From contig NZ_SMDC01000001.1 of the NCBI RefSeq assembly GCF_004343155.1, positions 558,001-622,000 of the forward strand: 64,000 nt of DNA. The letters run 5' to 3'. Below are positions 32,278 to 41,715 of this stretch, in pieces. The notes beneath the pieces are model-generated. The model did not search any database. It had not been told where the DNA came from and saw only the letters and a list, made by a program, of their open reading frames with translations. A program made the position numbers and the translations under genes. Source of the DNA: Marichromatium gracile (lineage in GTDB: Bacteria > Pseudomonadota > Gammaproteobacteria > Chromatiales > Chromatiaceae). Position 1 is the stretch's first letter. Each line of letters starts with the position of its first letter.

Positions 32278-33193
32278 ACTCGACCCTGGGCGTGATCAGC
32301 GCTGCTGCTCCGGTCTCGGGGGCAGGGTCGACGGGCGCGCGTGCCGCTGTCTGCTCGGGGATCGCGGCCTCGTCCTCGGCGCCGGCGAGATCGCGGGTGA
32401 ACACCCGGGTGACGGCATCCTCCATGCGATGACCGCAGCGCTCGACACGACGCTCCAGCCAGCTGTGCGCGATCACCACCGGAATCGCCAGGGTGAGGCC
32501 GGCGGCGGTGGTCAGCAGCGCCTGCCAGATGCCGCCGGAGAGGATCGAGGGGTCGACCTGAGCGCCGGCCTGCTCGAGCTGACGGAAGGCCTCGATCATG
32601 CCGAGCACGGTGCCGAGCAGGCCGAGCAGCGGGCTGAGCGCGGCGATGATCTCCAGCGCGCGCAGATGGCTGCGCAGCTGCTCGAGCTGGAGGCTGGCGA
32701 CGCGGGCGATCTCCTCGCGCAGCAGCGTCAGGTCGAGCTTGGGATGGCGCAGCCCGACCAGCGCCAGATGGACCACCCGCGAGACCGGCTGCGGGCGCTC
32801 CTCGAGCTTGCGCAGCGCGCCGTGGACGTCGCGTTGGTGCCACAGCAGCAGCGCCTCGTCGACCGGGGCGCGGGCGTCGATGCGCAGCCGCGCGAACTGC
32901 CACAGCTTGACCAGGATGATGGCTGCGGCCACCACCGAGAGCACGGCGAGACTCGCCAGCACCGGACCGCCGACCTCGGTGAACACACTCAGCCGCTCCT
33001 GCGCCATTCCGATCAGCCCCGCCCAGGGCGAGGGGTCGACGAGGGCGGTGGGGTCGACGGCGGTCGCGGCGTCGGTGGCGGCCGTGGGCTCGATGTCCGG
33101 GGCGGGCGTCGTGGCGGCGGCCTCCAGGGATGCGTCCGGGGCCTCGGTGATCGGGGTCGGCTGCTCGGTGGCGGTGGTCGCGGGTGGGGTCAT
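32267..33193 (-). CDS. exbB: ExbB / MotA-TolQ family proton channel subunit
   Basis: A 308-residue ExbB. The first 60 residues are an unusual threonine/proline/alanine-rich periplasmic extension. Helix 1 follows (GGPVLASLAVLSVVAAAIIL), then a cytoplasmic domain with LRALEIIAALSPLLGLLGTV LGMIEAF leading into helix 2 and WQALLTTAAGLTLAIPVVIA as helix 3, the TolQ/ExbB signature. Start ATG 33193 follows the hypothetical periplasmic gene by 26 bp. It is the first channel gene of the exbB-exbD-exbD-tonB set. Confidence 0.93.
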   Translation of the reverse strand: MTPPATTATEQPTPITEAPDASLEAAATTPAPDIEPTAATDAATAVDPTALVDPSPWAGLIGMAQERLSVFTEVGGPVLASLAVLSVVAAAIILVKLWQFARLRIDARAPVDEALLLWHQRDVHGALRKLEERPQPVSRVVHLALVGLRHPKLDLTLLREEIARVASLQLEQLRSHLRALEIIAALSPLLGLLGTVLGMIEAFRQLEQAGAQVDPSILSGGIWQALLTTAAGLTLAIPVVIAHSWLERRVERCGHRMEDAVTRVFTRDLAGAEDEAAIPEQTAARAPVDPAPETGAAALITPRVEYAS

Positions 33194-33219
33194 GGTATCC
33201 AGTCCTGCGCGCGTGGCGC

Positions 33220-33654
33220 TCACTTGAAGAGTTTCGTGGAGAGGCGCGAGCTGGGCTCGATGCGCTGGAGACAGTCGGTGAGCGTGCCCTCGGCGCTGGA
33301 GCAGGCACCGATGCCGTTGACGAGGATGCGTCCGATCTGCTCGCAGCGGGTGTCGGCCACCTCGAACAGCTTGACGCTGGTCTTGCCGGCGGCGAGGGGC
33401 GCGGCCTCGAGGGCGAGTCGCTGCTGGATCAGGCCCTGGTCGTCGAACAGCACCAGTTCGAGCTGCAGACTGGTGAGATCGACGGCGGTGCGGTTGCCGA
33501 AGACCAGGTAGGTGACGCAGGCGTCGGCGCGTTGCTCGAGCTTGTTGAGCTCGACCTCGAGACCGCCCTCCGGTGGCGTGGCGGCCTGGGCTGGGGCACA
33601 AAAAAGGGTAGTGACGAGCGCGAGCGCGCTCGGGATCCGGGAGCTCTGGGTCAT
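33220..33654 (-). CDS. Periplasmic protein at the head of the exb-tonB operon
   Basis: A 144-residue protein with signal peptide MTQSSRIPSALALVTTLFCAPAQA. The mature domain is beta-rich (ACVTYLVFGNRTAVDLTSLQ; LELVLFDDQGLIQQRLALE) with four cysteines (ACVTY, TRCEQ, GACSS, DCLQR) likely forming two disulfides. It is not a named family to me. It heads the operon just behind a Fur-box-like site (33695-33713), so it is expected to be induced with ExbBD-TonB and may modulate or receive that motor in the periplasm. Confidence 0.75.
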   Translation of the reverse strand: MTQSSRIPSALALVTTLFCAPAQAATPPEGGLEVELNKLEQRADACVTYLVFGNRTAVDLTSLQLELVLFDDQGLIQQRLALEAAPLAAGKTSVKLFEVADTRCEQIGRILVNGIGACSSAEGTLTDCLQRIEPSSRLSTKLFK

Positions 33655-33694
33655 GGTGTGGACTCGGGGTTAGCAATCCTTGCAATCAAGATGC

Positions 33695-33713
33695 GTTCTC
33701 ATTATCACTATAA
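33695..33713 (-). promoter_or_regulatory. Fur-box-like site before the exb-tonB operon
   Basis: On the minus strand the site reads atagtgataatgagaacgc, with GATAATGAGAAC matching Fur well. It is 40-60 bp upstream of ATG 33654. Confidence 0.65.
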
Positions 33714-34022
33714 ACCAGCCCGTTGGTAGGGGCAACGCACGGGCTTGCGGTGCCTTGGGGGACGTAGCAAGATGAGATGCAATCAGCGCACGCGGCCGAG
33801 GGAACTGCCGGTATGGATTGGAGGATCAGCGCGATCGCCGAGGAGGCGGTCGATGCACGAGGGATCGACGGGCAGCTTCGCGTGCGCCCACGTCCGGCAT
33901 CGCTTCGATGCGCCCCCTGTTGTGTGCTTCCACCGCCGGCATTGCGCCGGGCGATCTGTCGAGCCGGATCCGCTGGCGGCCCTCGCGGCAGGTCCGCCGC
34001 GGTGGCGCGAGGGGCAGGGGGA
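33714..34022. other. Gene-free stretch
   Basis: 309 bp between the exb-tonB promoter and the stop of the CPBP protease gene. Open frames cross it, but none has a ribosome-binding site or recognisable product. I see no RNA gene or repeat. Confidence 0.6.
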
Positions 34023-34895
34023 TCAGCGTCGGCGCACGGCGCGACCCGTCCACCACCAGTAGAGCGCGGCGAGCAGCCCGATCCAGGCCGCCGCGAGCCA
34101 GCCGATGGTGCCGTCGTAGTCGCCGGCGAGGAAGGCCAGGGACGCGCCCGGGTCGCCGTCGGTGAGCTGGCGCGTGACCTGGATCACCAGCACCCAGCCG
34201 GCATGCAGCCCGATGCACCAGCCGATGTGACCGCTGCGCTCGCGCACCAGGGCGAGGAACACCCCGACCATGAACAGCGCCACCATGGAGTCGAGGTGGT
34301 GCCACTGGAACAGGTCGATGAAGACGTGGCTGAACATGTACCACAGCCCGGCGGCATCGAGCGCCATCCCCGGCGGCAGTTCACCGGGCTTCATGAAGTG
34401 CAGCACCGCGTAGAGTCCGGCGCTCCACAGCACCGCCGAGCGCACCCCGCTGTCGCGACGGATGGCGGAATAGAGCGCGCCGCGGAAGAAGGCCTCCTCC
34501 AGCAGCCCGATCAGCAGACCGCCGATCAGCGCCTGCAGCGCCCGCGAGGCGAGCGCTGCCCAGCCCGGTGGGGTCGGGTCGGGGATGCGGATGCCGAGTC
34601 CGAGCAGTGCCAGCGCCAGCGCCAGCAGGATGGCGACGCCGAGCACCCAGCCCTGCCAGACGGTACGGTGCAACCGTGCCGCCGGGTGGTCGAGGCCGAG
34701 CGCCGCGCGCGTGTTCAGCCGCAGCGCGATCAGCAGCGGCCACAGCCCGAGCAGGATGAACACCTGCGCCAGCCGGCCCATCACCCGCTGGGTCTCGTAG
34801 TCGATCCAGCCGGTCTGCATCAGCGGGCCGGTGAGCAGCGCGGCGAGCGCGAGACAGACGAAGAGATAGAGGAAGAACAACGAGGTGGCACGCAT
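34023..34895 (-). CDS. CPBP-family intramembrane metalloprotease
   Basis: A 290-residue protein with about eight membrane helices. The CPBP (Rce1/Abi) motifs are IGLLEEAFFRGALYSAI (EExxxR, motif 1), YAVLHFMKPG (motif 2 His) and SHVFIDLFQWHHLDS with GHIGWCIGLHAGWV (motifs 3-4). These proteins cleave or process membrane-associated substrates in the membrane, and some confer bacteriocin self-immunity. The start at 34895 places the first helix (LFFLYLFVCLALAALLTGPL) at the N-terminus. Divergent from folA. Substrate unknown. Confidence 0.9.
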   Translation of the reverse strand: MRATSLFFLYLFVCLALAALLTGPLMQTGWIDYETQRVMGRLAQVFILLGLWPLLIALRLNTRAALGLDHPAARLHRTVWQGWVLGVAILLALALALLGLGIRIPDPTPPGWAALASRALQALIGGLLIGLLEEAFFRGALYSAIRRDSGVRSAVLWSAGLYAVLHFMKPGELPPGMALDAAGLWYMFSHVFIDLFQWHHLDSMVALFMVGVFLALVRERSGHIGWCIGLHAGWVLVIQVTRQLTDGDPGASLAFLAGDYDGTIGWLAAAWIGLLAALYWWWTGRAVRRR

Positions 34896-34986
34896 GGTAG
34901 GCTTCGGTGGCTGAGGCGTCGGGCCATTGTCGGCAAAACCCGGTGCCTCCGCAAAGTCGTGCCGACCTCCCGAACGGATCCAACAG

Positions 34987-35502
34987 ATGACCCCAGATCG
35001 ACCCGCCACCCCCGAACTCGTGCTGGTGGCCGCGGTGGCCGACAACGACGTGATCGGTCGCGACAACGCGCTGCCCTGGCACCTGCCCGCGGATCTCGCC
35101 CACTTCAAGGCGCTCACCCTCGATCGTCCCATCGTCATGGGGCGGCGCACCTGGGAGTCGCTGCCCGGGCTGCTGCCGCGCCGCCGTCATCTGGTGCTCA
35201 CACACGACCGCCACTATCGCGCCGAGGGCGCCGAGGTGGTGCACTCGCTCGATGCGGCGATCGCTGCCGCTGGCGCGGTCGAGCAGCTGATGATCGTCGG
35301 CGGCGCCCGGGTCTATGCCGAGGCGCTGGCGCGCGCCGGGCGCATCCAGCTCACCCGGGTGCATGCCGAGGTCGCGGGCGATGCCCGCTTCCCGACGCTC
35401 GATCCTGCGCAGTGGCGCGAGGTGGCACGCCACGAGCGCCCGGCCGATGCGCGCAACCGTCATGCGATGAGCTTCGTCGAGCTGGAACGGGTGGCCGACT
35501 AG
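34987..35502 (+). CDS. folA: Dihydrofolate reductase
   Basis: A 171-residue enzyme reducing dihydrofolate with NADPH. Family landmarks are [40 protein letters not shown] with RRTWESLPG, and [13 protein letters not shown]. The catalytic acidic residue is the Asp of LPADLAHF. The start ATG 34987 follows a short leader, as usual for the family. Its stop overlaps the convergent apaH stop region by 4 bp. The folA-apaH-apaG grouping recalls the enterobacterial order. Confidence 0.96.
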   Translation: MTPDRPATPELVLVAAVADNDVIGRDNALPWHLPADLAHFKALTLDRPIVMGRRTWESLPGLLPRRRHLVLTHDRHYRAEGAEVVHSLDAAIAAAGAVEQLMIVGGARVYAEALARAGRIQLTRVHAEVAGDARFPTLDPAQWREVARHERPADARNRHAMSFVELERVAD

Positions 35503-36341
35503 TCGCCCTTGCCCGGGCGCAGATAGCCCCGGCAGTCGAGCTGGATCGGCGCCGAGGGGCCTTCCGGGTCGAGCCGCACCGCGGTCAGTGCGCCGCCCCA
35601 CAGACAGCCGCTGTCGAGCGCCCAGGTGTTGTCGCCGGCGCGATAGCCGAGTGTCGACCAGTGGCCGAAGAGGATGCGGCTGGCGGCGCTGCGCCGGCCC
35701 GGCACCTGGAACCAGGGCAGCAGCCCGGGCGACTGGGCGCCGAGCGCGCCCTTCTCCTTGAGCGCCAGGGTACCGTCGGCGGCGCAGTAGCGCAGCCGGG
35801 TGAAGGCGTTGGTGATGAAACGCCAGCGCTCGGTACCGCTCAGGGTGCTCGACCAGCGCGCCGGTTGGTTGCCGTACATGGCGCGGAAGAAGTCGCGATG
35901 CCGGGGGCCGCGCAGCACCCCTTCGAGCTCGGCGGCGCAGTCCAGGGCCTCGGTCAGATCCCACTGCGGCGCCAGCCCGGCGTGGACCATGGCGTAGCCG
36001 AGCGCGGCGTCGTGATGGAGCAGCGGGCGGTGGCGCAGCCAGTCGAGCAGGGCGTCGCGATCGGGGGCGTCGAGCACCGCGCCCAGGGTGCTCTTGCCGG
36101 CGTGCTTGCGGTTGCCGGCGGCGAGTGCGAGCAGGTGCAGATCGTGGTTGCCGAGCACCACGACCGCGCGCTCGCCGAGCCCGCGCACGAAGCGCAGCAC
36201 CGCGAGCGAGTCCGGTCCGCGGTTGACCAGGTCGCCGGCGAACCACAGCCGGTCGTGCGCCGGGTCGAACGCCAGGCGCTCGAGCAGCGCCATCAATTCG
36301 CTGTGGCAGCCCTGGACGTCGCCGATGGCATAGGTGGCCAT
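35499..36341 (-). CDS. apaH: Symmetrical diadenosine tetraphosphatase
   Basis: A 280-residue calcineurin-like phosphoesterase that cleaves Ap4A to two ADP. Metal-binding motifs are [13 protein letters not shown] (GDxxG), [14 protein letters not shown] (GDxxxRG), [12 protein letters not shown] (GNHD), [11 protein letters not shown] and [11 protein letters not shown] (GHW). The length equals the E. coli protein. It lies directly after apaG on the same strand (6 bp) and is convergent with folA. Confidence 0.96.
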   Translation of the reverse strand: MATYAIGDVQGCHSELMALLERLAFDPAHDRLWFAGDLVNRGPDSLAVLRFVRGLGERAVVVLGNHDLHLLALAAGNRKHAGKSTLGAVLDAPDRDALLDWLRHRPLLHHDAALGYAMVHAGLAPQWDLTEALDCAAELEGVLRGPRHRDFFRAMYGNQPARWSSTLSGTERWRFITNAFTRLRYCAADGTLALKEKGALGAQSPGLLPWFQVPGRRSAASRILFGHWSTLGYRAGDNTWALDSGCLWGGALTAVRLDPEGPSAPIQLDCRGYLRPGKGD

Positions 36342-36347
36342 GGGCGA

Positions 36348-36722
36348 TCAGTGCAGGGTGGTGATCGAGGCCAGCGAGAAGGCCGGGATGGTGGCCTCGA
36401 AGCGGGTGCCGGCGGCGTCGATCATGCCGTAGCTGCCGTGCATGCTGCCGAGCGGGGTGGGGAGTACGGTGCCGCTGGTGTACTCGTAGCGCTCGCCGGG
36501 TTCGAGTCGCGGCTGTTCGCCGACCACGCCCTGGCCGCGGACCTCCTGCGCGTTGCCGTCGGCATCGGTGATGATCCAGTGCCGGTCGAGCAGTTGTGCC
36601 GCCTCGTCACCGAGGTTCTCGATGATGATGGTATAGGCGAACACATAGTGCCCTTCATCGGGCGATGAGCGCTCGGGCAGATAACGGCTGTTGGCGGAGA
36701 TTTTGATTGCGGGTTCGGACAC
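36348..36722 (-). CDS. apaG: ApaG (Co2+/Mg2+ efflux-associated) protein
   Basis: A 124-residue fibronectin-like beta-sandwich protein. It contains YVFAYTIIIENLGDEAAQLL, DRHWIITDADG, GQGVVGEQPRLEPGERYEYT and TPLGSMHGSYGM, all family hallmarks. The GTG start at 36722 (GGGAG upstream) gives the family's usual 125-residue length; an in-frame ATG at 36782 would add an unlikely leader. Co-transcribed with apaH. The biochemical role of ApaG is still poorly defined. Confidence 0.95.
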   Translation of the reverse strand: MSEPAIKISANSRYLPERSSPDEGHYVFAYTIIIENLGDEAAQLLDRHWIITDADGNAQEVRGQGVVGEQPRLEPGERYEYTSGTVLPTPLGSMHGSYGMIDAAGTRFEATIPAFSLASITTLH

Positions 36723-36867
36723 TGGGATCTCCCTAGCAGACAAGCCTGTCTTGGGTACGTGATAATAGTTGCACGGGCGCACGGAGCAATCCGGATCGAT
36801 TTGGGTTGCCGATTACCATTCCAATAATTTCATGATCTTCTAAACTTTTACTCACAGTTTACTGGAA

Positions 36868-37053
36868 ATGATCCCCGGTATGTCCCTCAACGCCAAACGC
36901 CGTCGCCGGAAGCCCGATCTGTTCTCGATCCTCCTGGTCGCCGTCACCATCGGGATGTCCGTGACGCTCGCGTATCAGGTCAATCTCTATCACGGCTCGG
37001 GTGAGTTGCCGCTCGCCAAGCAGACGCCGCCAGCCGACAGTGTCGGCGGTTGA
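36868..37053 (+). CDS. Small single-pass membrane protein
   Basis: A 61-residue protein (57 if started at the second ATG, 36880). A basic N-terminus (NAKRRRRKPD) precedes one helix (FSILLVAVTIGMSVTLAYQV) and a polar tail, giving an N-in topology. It lies 66 bp before the Gfo/Idh oxidoreductase on the same strand. Family not recognised. Confidence 0.6.
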   Translation: MIPGMSLNAKRRRRKPDLFSILLVAVTIGMSVTLAYQVNLYHGSGELPLAKQTPPADSVGG

Positions 37054-37119
37054 CCGGGGCCTCCCGCGGGACGCCCCGGTGAACCGGCCACCCGACCCCT
37101 TCCAGTCAGGTCTCGTTCG

Positions 37120-38070
37120 ATGTCCTCTTCCTCCCAATCCAGACTCCGCGTCGCCGTCATCGGCGTCGGTTATCTCGGGCGCTTCCATGCGCTGATCTAC
37201 TCCCGTCACCCCGAGGTCGACTTGGTCGGCGTGGTCGATGCCGACCCGGCGCGCGCGCGCGCCATCGCCGATGAGGCCGGCTGCGCCGTGTTCGCCGACG
37301 CCGCGGCGCTGATCGCCCACGGGGTCGACGCGGTCAGCGTGGTGGTGCCGACCACCGCGCACCTCGAGGCAGCCGCCCCCTTCCTCTCGCGCGGCATCCA
37401 CGTACTGCTGGAGAAGCCGATCGCCACCACCGCCGAGGAGGGCCGCGAGCTGGTGCGCCTGGCCGAGGAGAACGGCGCGACCCTGCAGATCGGTCATGTC
37501 GAGCGTTTCAACGCCGGGGTGATGGCGCTCGCCCAGCGTATCGAGGCGCCGCGCTATATCGAGGCGCAGCGCATGGGCGGGTTCGTCGAGCGCGCCACCG
37601 ATGTCGACGTGGTCTCCGATCTGATGATCCACGACATCGACATCATCCTCTCGCTGATCGGCGCCGAGATCAGCCACATCTCGGCGGTCGGCACCTCGGT
37701 GCTCACCGAGCACGTCGACATCGCCAACGCCCGGCTCGAGTTCACCAACGGCGCGGTGGCCAACGTCGTCGCCAGCCGCGTCTCGGAGCGCACCACGCGC
37801 CGCATCCGGGTGTTCCAGCCGCGTCGCTATCTCGCCCTCGACTTCATCGCCCAGACCATCGACATCGCCGCGCCGCACCAGGTCGAGGGCGAGCCGCGTC
37901 CGCGCATCGAGCGCGAGCGGGTGCAGGTCGAGGCGGTCAAGCCGCTCGACTGCGAGATCGCCGCCTTCGTCGAGACGGTGCGTGGCGGTGGCGCGCCGCT
38001 GGTCGACGGGCGCACCGGACTCAAGGCGCTCGAGGTCGCGCTCGAGGTGCGCGCCCGCATCGGCGCCTGA
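37120..38070 (+). CDS. Gfo/Idh/MocA-family NAD(P)-dependent sugar dehydrogenase
   Basis: A 316-residue oxidoreductase. The nucleotide-binding motif is VAVIGVGYLGRFHALIYS. VLLEKPIATTAEEGRELV contains the conserved EKP catalytic lysine, and GHVERFNAGVMAL precedes the substrate domain with DLMIHDIDIILSLIG (catalytic His/Asp). The RFN-x-G and DxxxHDxD patterns resemble UDP-GlcNAc 3-dehydrogenases (GnnA) of lipid A modification, but no GnnB aminotransferase is adjacent, so the substrate is left open. A strong hairpin follows at 38168-38199. Confidence 0.88.
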   Translation: MSSSSQSRLRVAVIGVGYLGRFHALIYSRHPEVDLVGVVDADPARARAIADEAGCAVFADAAALIAHGVDAVSVVVPTTAHLEAAAPFLSRGIHVLLEKPIATTAEEGRELVRLAEENGATLQIGHVERFNAGVMALAQRIEAPRYIEAQRMGGFVERATDVDVVSDLMIHDIDIILSLIGAEISHISAVGTSVLTEHVDIANARLEFTNGAVANVVASRVSERTTRRIRVFQPRRYLALDFIAQTIDIAAPHQVEGEPRPRIERERVQVEAVKPLDCEIAAFVETVRGGGAPLVDGRTGLKALEVALEVRARIGA

Positions 38071-38167
38071 GCCGCGCCTCCCGGCGGTTCGGGTCGACCT
38101 CCAGCGGCAGCGCGACCAGCCTCCGCTAAGGAAGGCTGTAAGCCCGGGCGCGACGGTCGATGGGCAC

Positions 38168-38199
38168 GCGGCCCCGGTGGCGGACGCCACCGGGGCCGC
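38168..38199 (+). terminator. Long GC-rich hairpin between convergent genes
   Basis: A 14-bp perfect stem (gcggccccggtggc / gccaccggggccgc) with a ggac loop between the oxidoreductase and pdxA stops. Only a weak T-rich tail follows on the plus strand. It could serve both strands. Confidence 0.65.
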
Positions 38200-38248
38200 T
38201 CTGCGTTGGTTTCGAGTCATGCGCCGCGGCGTGGTTCCGTGACGGGCC

Positions 38249-39247
38249 TCAGCCGGGGTTGGCGTGCACCTGCTCGGCCATCCGCTGCGCCAGCGCCAGC
38301 GCCTGTTCGAGACTGCCGAGATCGGCACGATCGGTACCGGCGAGATCGAGCGCGGTACCGTGATCGACCGAGGTGCGGATGATCGGCAACCCCAGGGTGA
38401 CATTGACCGCGCGTCCGAAGCCGAGGTGCTTGAGCACCGGCAGCCCCTGGTCGTGATACATCGCCACCACCGCGTCGCTCGCGGCGATGCGCTCGGGGAC
38501 GAAGGCGGTGTCGGCCGGCAGCGGGCCGATCAGCTCCATCCCCGAGTCGCGCAGTCGCGCCAGCGCCGGCTCGATCACCTCGATCTCCTCGCGTCCCAGA
38601 TAGCCGCCCTCGCCGGCGTGCGGGTTGAGTCCGCACACCAGGATGCGGGGTCGGGCGATGCCGAAACGCTCGCGCAGGTCGCGCCCGAGCAGTTCCAGGG
38701 TCAGCTCGACGCGCTCGCGGGTGATCGCCGCCGGGACCGCGGCGAGCGGCAGATGGGTGGTGACCAGCGCCACCCGCAGCTCGTCGGTGGCGAGCATCAT
38801 CACCGGGTGGGCGCGGCAGCGCTCGGCGAGGAACTCGGTGTGCCCGGTGAAGGGGAGGCCGGCGTCGTTGATCACCCCCTTGTGCACCGGGCCGGTGACC
38901 AGGGCGTCGAAGCCGCCGTCGCGACAGCCGTCGCAGGCCCAGGCGAGGGTCTCGAGGACATAGTCGGCGTTGGTCGGGTCGAGCTGGCCGGGGGTGACCG
39001 GGGCGCGCAGCGTCACCGGCATCACCCGGATGGCGCCCGCCGGGGTCGGCGTCGGCGGTTGGTCGGGCTCAAAGGGCAGGGTCTCGAGTTCGAGCCCGAT
39101 GGCGCGGGCGCGGGCGCGCAACAGGTGCGGGTCGGCGATCGCCACCAGCTCGGCGGATTGTGGGACCTGGGCGAGCCGGGCCACCAGGTCGGGGCCGATC
39201 CCTGCCGGTTCGCCGGGGGTGATCGCCAGTCGTCGCGGTGCTTGCAT
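38249..39247 (-). CDS. pdxA: 4-hydroxythreonine-4-phosphate dehydrogenase
   Basis: A 332-residue enzyme of pyridoxal-phosphate synthesis. Motifs are [45 protein letters not shown] (metal His), [17 protein letters not shown] and [16 protein letters not shown] with [13 protein letters not shown] (metal His residues). ATG 39247 lies at the start of the conserved region. It stands alone on the minus strand, divergent from hppA over a 253-bp gap that must hold both promoters. Confidence 0.96.
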   Translation of the reverse strand: MQAPRRLAITPGEPAGIGPDLVARLAQVPQSAELVAIADPHLLRARARAIGLELETLPFEPDQPPTPTPAGAIRVMPVTLRAPVTPGQLDPTNADYVLETLAWACDGCRDGGFDALVTGPVHKGVINDAGLPFTGHTEFLAERCRAHPVMMLATDELRVALVTTHLPLAAVPAAITRERVELTLELLGRDLRERFGIARPRILVCGLNPHAGEGGYLGREEIEVIEPALARLRDSGMELIGPLPADTAFVPERIAASDAVVAMYHDQGLPVLKHLGFGRAVNVTLGLPIIRTSVDHGTALDLAGTDRADLGSLEQALALAQRMAEQVHANPG

Positions 39248-39500
39248 GCTGTCTTCGGGGCCTCTCTGGCTGAGGATGGAATGGCCGCCCATCGCCTGGC
39301 GGCGCTGCCTGCGAAGCAGTGTAACGCCGATGCTTGCGTGATCGGCATGATGTGGTGAGTGCTGATGCGCCCTGAACGGGCTGTCGGACGACGACCGGGT
39401 AATGACGGAGGGATGACGGTTCAATCGCTTTTCGGTGCATTATCTGCTATAACCGGCGCGGTTTTACACCCCCCAACGACCGATGGACTGAGGAGTTCAG

Positions 39501-41507
39501 ATGTCAGCTAATGCGTTGATTCCTTTATTGTTCGGGGCGGGTGGCCTATGGGTTGCCTACTCCATCTACAAGCTGGTCCTGCAGTATCCCGAGGGCGAAG
39601 ACAAGATCAAGAAGATCGCCGATGAGATCCATCTCGGCGCCATGGTCTTCATGCGTCGCGAGCTGGTCATGCTCGCCGTCTTCTGTGCCGTGGTATTGGT
39701 GCTGCTCTATTTCTTCCTTGGCTGGAAGACCGCGCTGGCCTTCGTGATCGGAGCCGGCGCCTCGGCCGCAGCCGGGTATCTCGGCATGTTCTCGGCCACC
39801 AAGTCGAACGTGCGTACCACCGCCGCGGCCCACAAGGATGGCGCAGCCTCTGCATTGACCGTCGCCTTCTTCGGTGGTTCCGTGATGGGGCTGCTGGTCG
39901 CCTCGCTCGGTCTGCTCGGTCTGGGCTTCCTCTATCTGCTCTTCGGTGGTGATCCGGAGAGCTCGCACGCCATCCACGGCTTCGGTGTCGGTGCCTCCTC
40001 GGTGGCGCTCTTCTATCGTGTCGGTGGCGGCATCTTCACCAAGAGCGCCGACGTCGGCGCCGATCTGGTCGGCAAGGTCGAGGCCGGCATCCCCGAGGAC
40101 GATCCGCGCAACCCCGGCGTGATCGCCGATAACGTCGGCGACAACGTCGGCGACGTCGCCGGCATGGGCTCGGACATCTTCGAGTCCTACTGTGGCGCGC
40201 AGATCGCCACCATCGCCATCGCCGCGACCCTGACCGCGGCCTCGCTCGACGTGCTGGGCGATCAGTCCTCGCTGATGTTCCTGCCGCTGGCGCTGGCCTC
40301 GGTCGGTCTGCTGTGCTCGATCGCCGGTATCTTCCTGGTCAAGCAGGTCTCGGCGAAGCAGCCGGCCACCGCGCTGCGCATCGGCACCACCGCCTCGAGC
40401 CTGCTGTTCATGGCCGCCTCCTTCCTGCTGGTGATGATGATGGATGTCTCCAACGGCATCTGGTGGTCGGTGCTCGCCGGTGCCGCCGGTGGCATGGTGA
40501 TCGGTCTGGTCACCGAGTACTACACCTCGTCCACGCCGGTGCGTCGCATCGCCGAGTCCGGTGAGACCGGTACCGCCACGGTGATGATCTCGGGGCTGGC
40601 CGTGGGCATGCAGTCGGTGGTCATCCCGGTGCTGACCATTGCGCTGATCATCTTCGTCTCCAGCCACCTCGCCGGTCTCTACGGCGTCGGCATCGCCGCC
40701 GTGGGCATGCTCGCCACCGTCGGTATCACCATGGCGATCGACGCCTATGGTCCGGTCGCCGACAACGCCGGCGGCATCGCCGAGATGGGCGGCCTGGGCG
40801 CCGAGACCCGTGGCATCACCGACTCGCTCGACGAGCTCGGCAACACCACCGCGGCCATCGGCAAGGGCTTCGCCATCGGTGCTGCGGCACTCGCGGCGCT
40901 GACCATCATCGCCGCCTATATCGCCACGCTGCACCATCACCTGCCCGACTTCGAGCTCAGCCTCGGTGATCCCACCGTGCTGATGGGCATGCTGATCGGC
41001 GGTGCGGTGCCCTTCCTGATCGCCTCGATCACCATGACCGCCGTCGGTGACGCGGCCTTCGAGATGATCAACGAGATCCGTCGCCAGTTCCGCGAGATCC
41101 CCGGCCTGCTCCAGGGCGAGGCCCAGCCCGATACCGCGCGCTGTGTCGACATCGCCACCACCGCGGCGCTGAAGAAGATGATCCTCCCCGGGGTGATCGC
41201 CGTGGCCGCGCCCGCGCTGGTCGGTTTCGGCATCGGTCCCGAGGCGCTCGGCGGCATGCTCGGCGGCGCCCTGCTCAGCGGCGTGCTGCTGGCGCTGACC
41301 ATGGCCAACTCCGGTGGTGCCTGGGACAACGCCAAGAAGTATGTCGAGAAGGGGAACCTCGGCGGCAAGGGTTCGACCGTGCACGCGGCCACCGTGGTCG
41401 GTGACACCGTCGGCGACCCCTTCAAGGACACCTCGGGTCCGTCGATGAACATCCTCATCAACGTGATGGCGATCGTCAGCCTGACCATCGCGCCGCTGCT
41501 CGGTTGA
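39501..41507 (+). CDS. hppA: Membrane-bound ion-pumping pyrophosphatase
   Basis: A 668-residue, 16-helix pump coupling pyrophosphate hydrolysis to H+ (or Na+) export. The substrate-binding motif is [20 protein letters not shown], followed by [20 protein letters not shown]. The C-terminal site has [16 protein letters not shown] and [15 protein letters not shown]. The K+-dependence determinant reads [12 protein letters not shown]: Ala in place of the Lys of K+-independent enzymes, plus Gly three residues later. That predicts a K+-stimulated enzyme. AGGAG precedes ATG 39501. Phototrophs use such pumps to recover energy from biosynthetic PPi. Confidence 0.96.
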   Translation: MSANALIPLLFGAGGLWVAYSIYKLVLQYPEGEDKIKKIADEIHLGAMVFMRRELVMLAVFCAVVLVLLYFFLGWKTALAFVIGAGASAAAGYLGMFSATKSNVRTTAAAHKDGAASALTVAFFGGSVMGLLVASLGLLGLGFLYLLFGGDPESSHAIHGFGVGASSVALFYRVGGGIFTKSADVGADLVGKVEAGIPEDDPRNPGVIADNVGDNVGDVAGMGSDIFESYCGAQIATIAIAATLTAASLDVLGDQSSLMFLPLALASVGLLCSIAGIFLVKQVSAKQPATALRIGTTASSLLFMAASFLLVMMMDVSNGIWWSVLAGAAGGMVIGLVTEYYTSSTPVRRIAESGETGTATVMISGLAVGMQSVVIPVLTIALIIFVSSHLAGLYGVGIAAVGMLATVGITMAIDAYGPVADNAGGIAEMGGLGAETRGITDSLDELGNTTAAIGKGFAIGAAALAALTIIAAYIATLHHHLPDFELSLGDPTVLMGMLIGGAVPFLIASITMTAVGDAAFEMINEIRRQFREIPGLLQGEAQPDTARCVDIATTAALKKMILPGVIAVAAPALVGFGIGPEALGGMLGGALLSGVLLALTMANSGGAWDNAKKYVEKGNLGGKGSTVHAATVVGDTVGDPFKDTSGPSMNILINVMAIVSLTIAPLLG

Positions 41508-41569
41508 TTGGCTGATCTCTGCGGGGCCCTCTGGTCCCGCGGGCGGCAGGGATGCCGCGATGCGCGTAC

Positions 41570-41605
41570 CAACGCCCCCGCTCCGTCGGGGGCGTTGGCG
41601 TTTTG
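41570..41605 (+). terminator. Rho-independent-type terminator of hppA
   Basis: caacgcccccg / cgggggcgttg, an 11-bp perfect stem with a ctccgt loop, followed by gcgtttt. It lies about 60 bp beyond the hppA stop. Confidence 0.8.
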
Positions 41606-41715
41606 GACGATGGTTGAGTATCGATATTTTTAGATGGGTCGTATCGGGATTATCACTTTGCATAGATGATCCCCGGCGTTTCTCATAGCGGCGACGCAAT
41701 CAGCCGGGGTGAGGC

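Noticed and set aside
33777-36668. Long plus-strand open frame covering the CPBP, apaH and apaG genes
   Set aside because: It is antisense to three recognisable genes and has low-complexity Arg/Gln/Ala composition, an artefact of high GC.
39546-41699. Long open frame (over 700 codons) on the strand opposite hppA
   Set aside because: It mirrors hppA codon structure, is His/Arg/Gly-rich with no known domain, and hppA is unmistakable.
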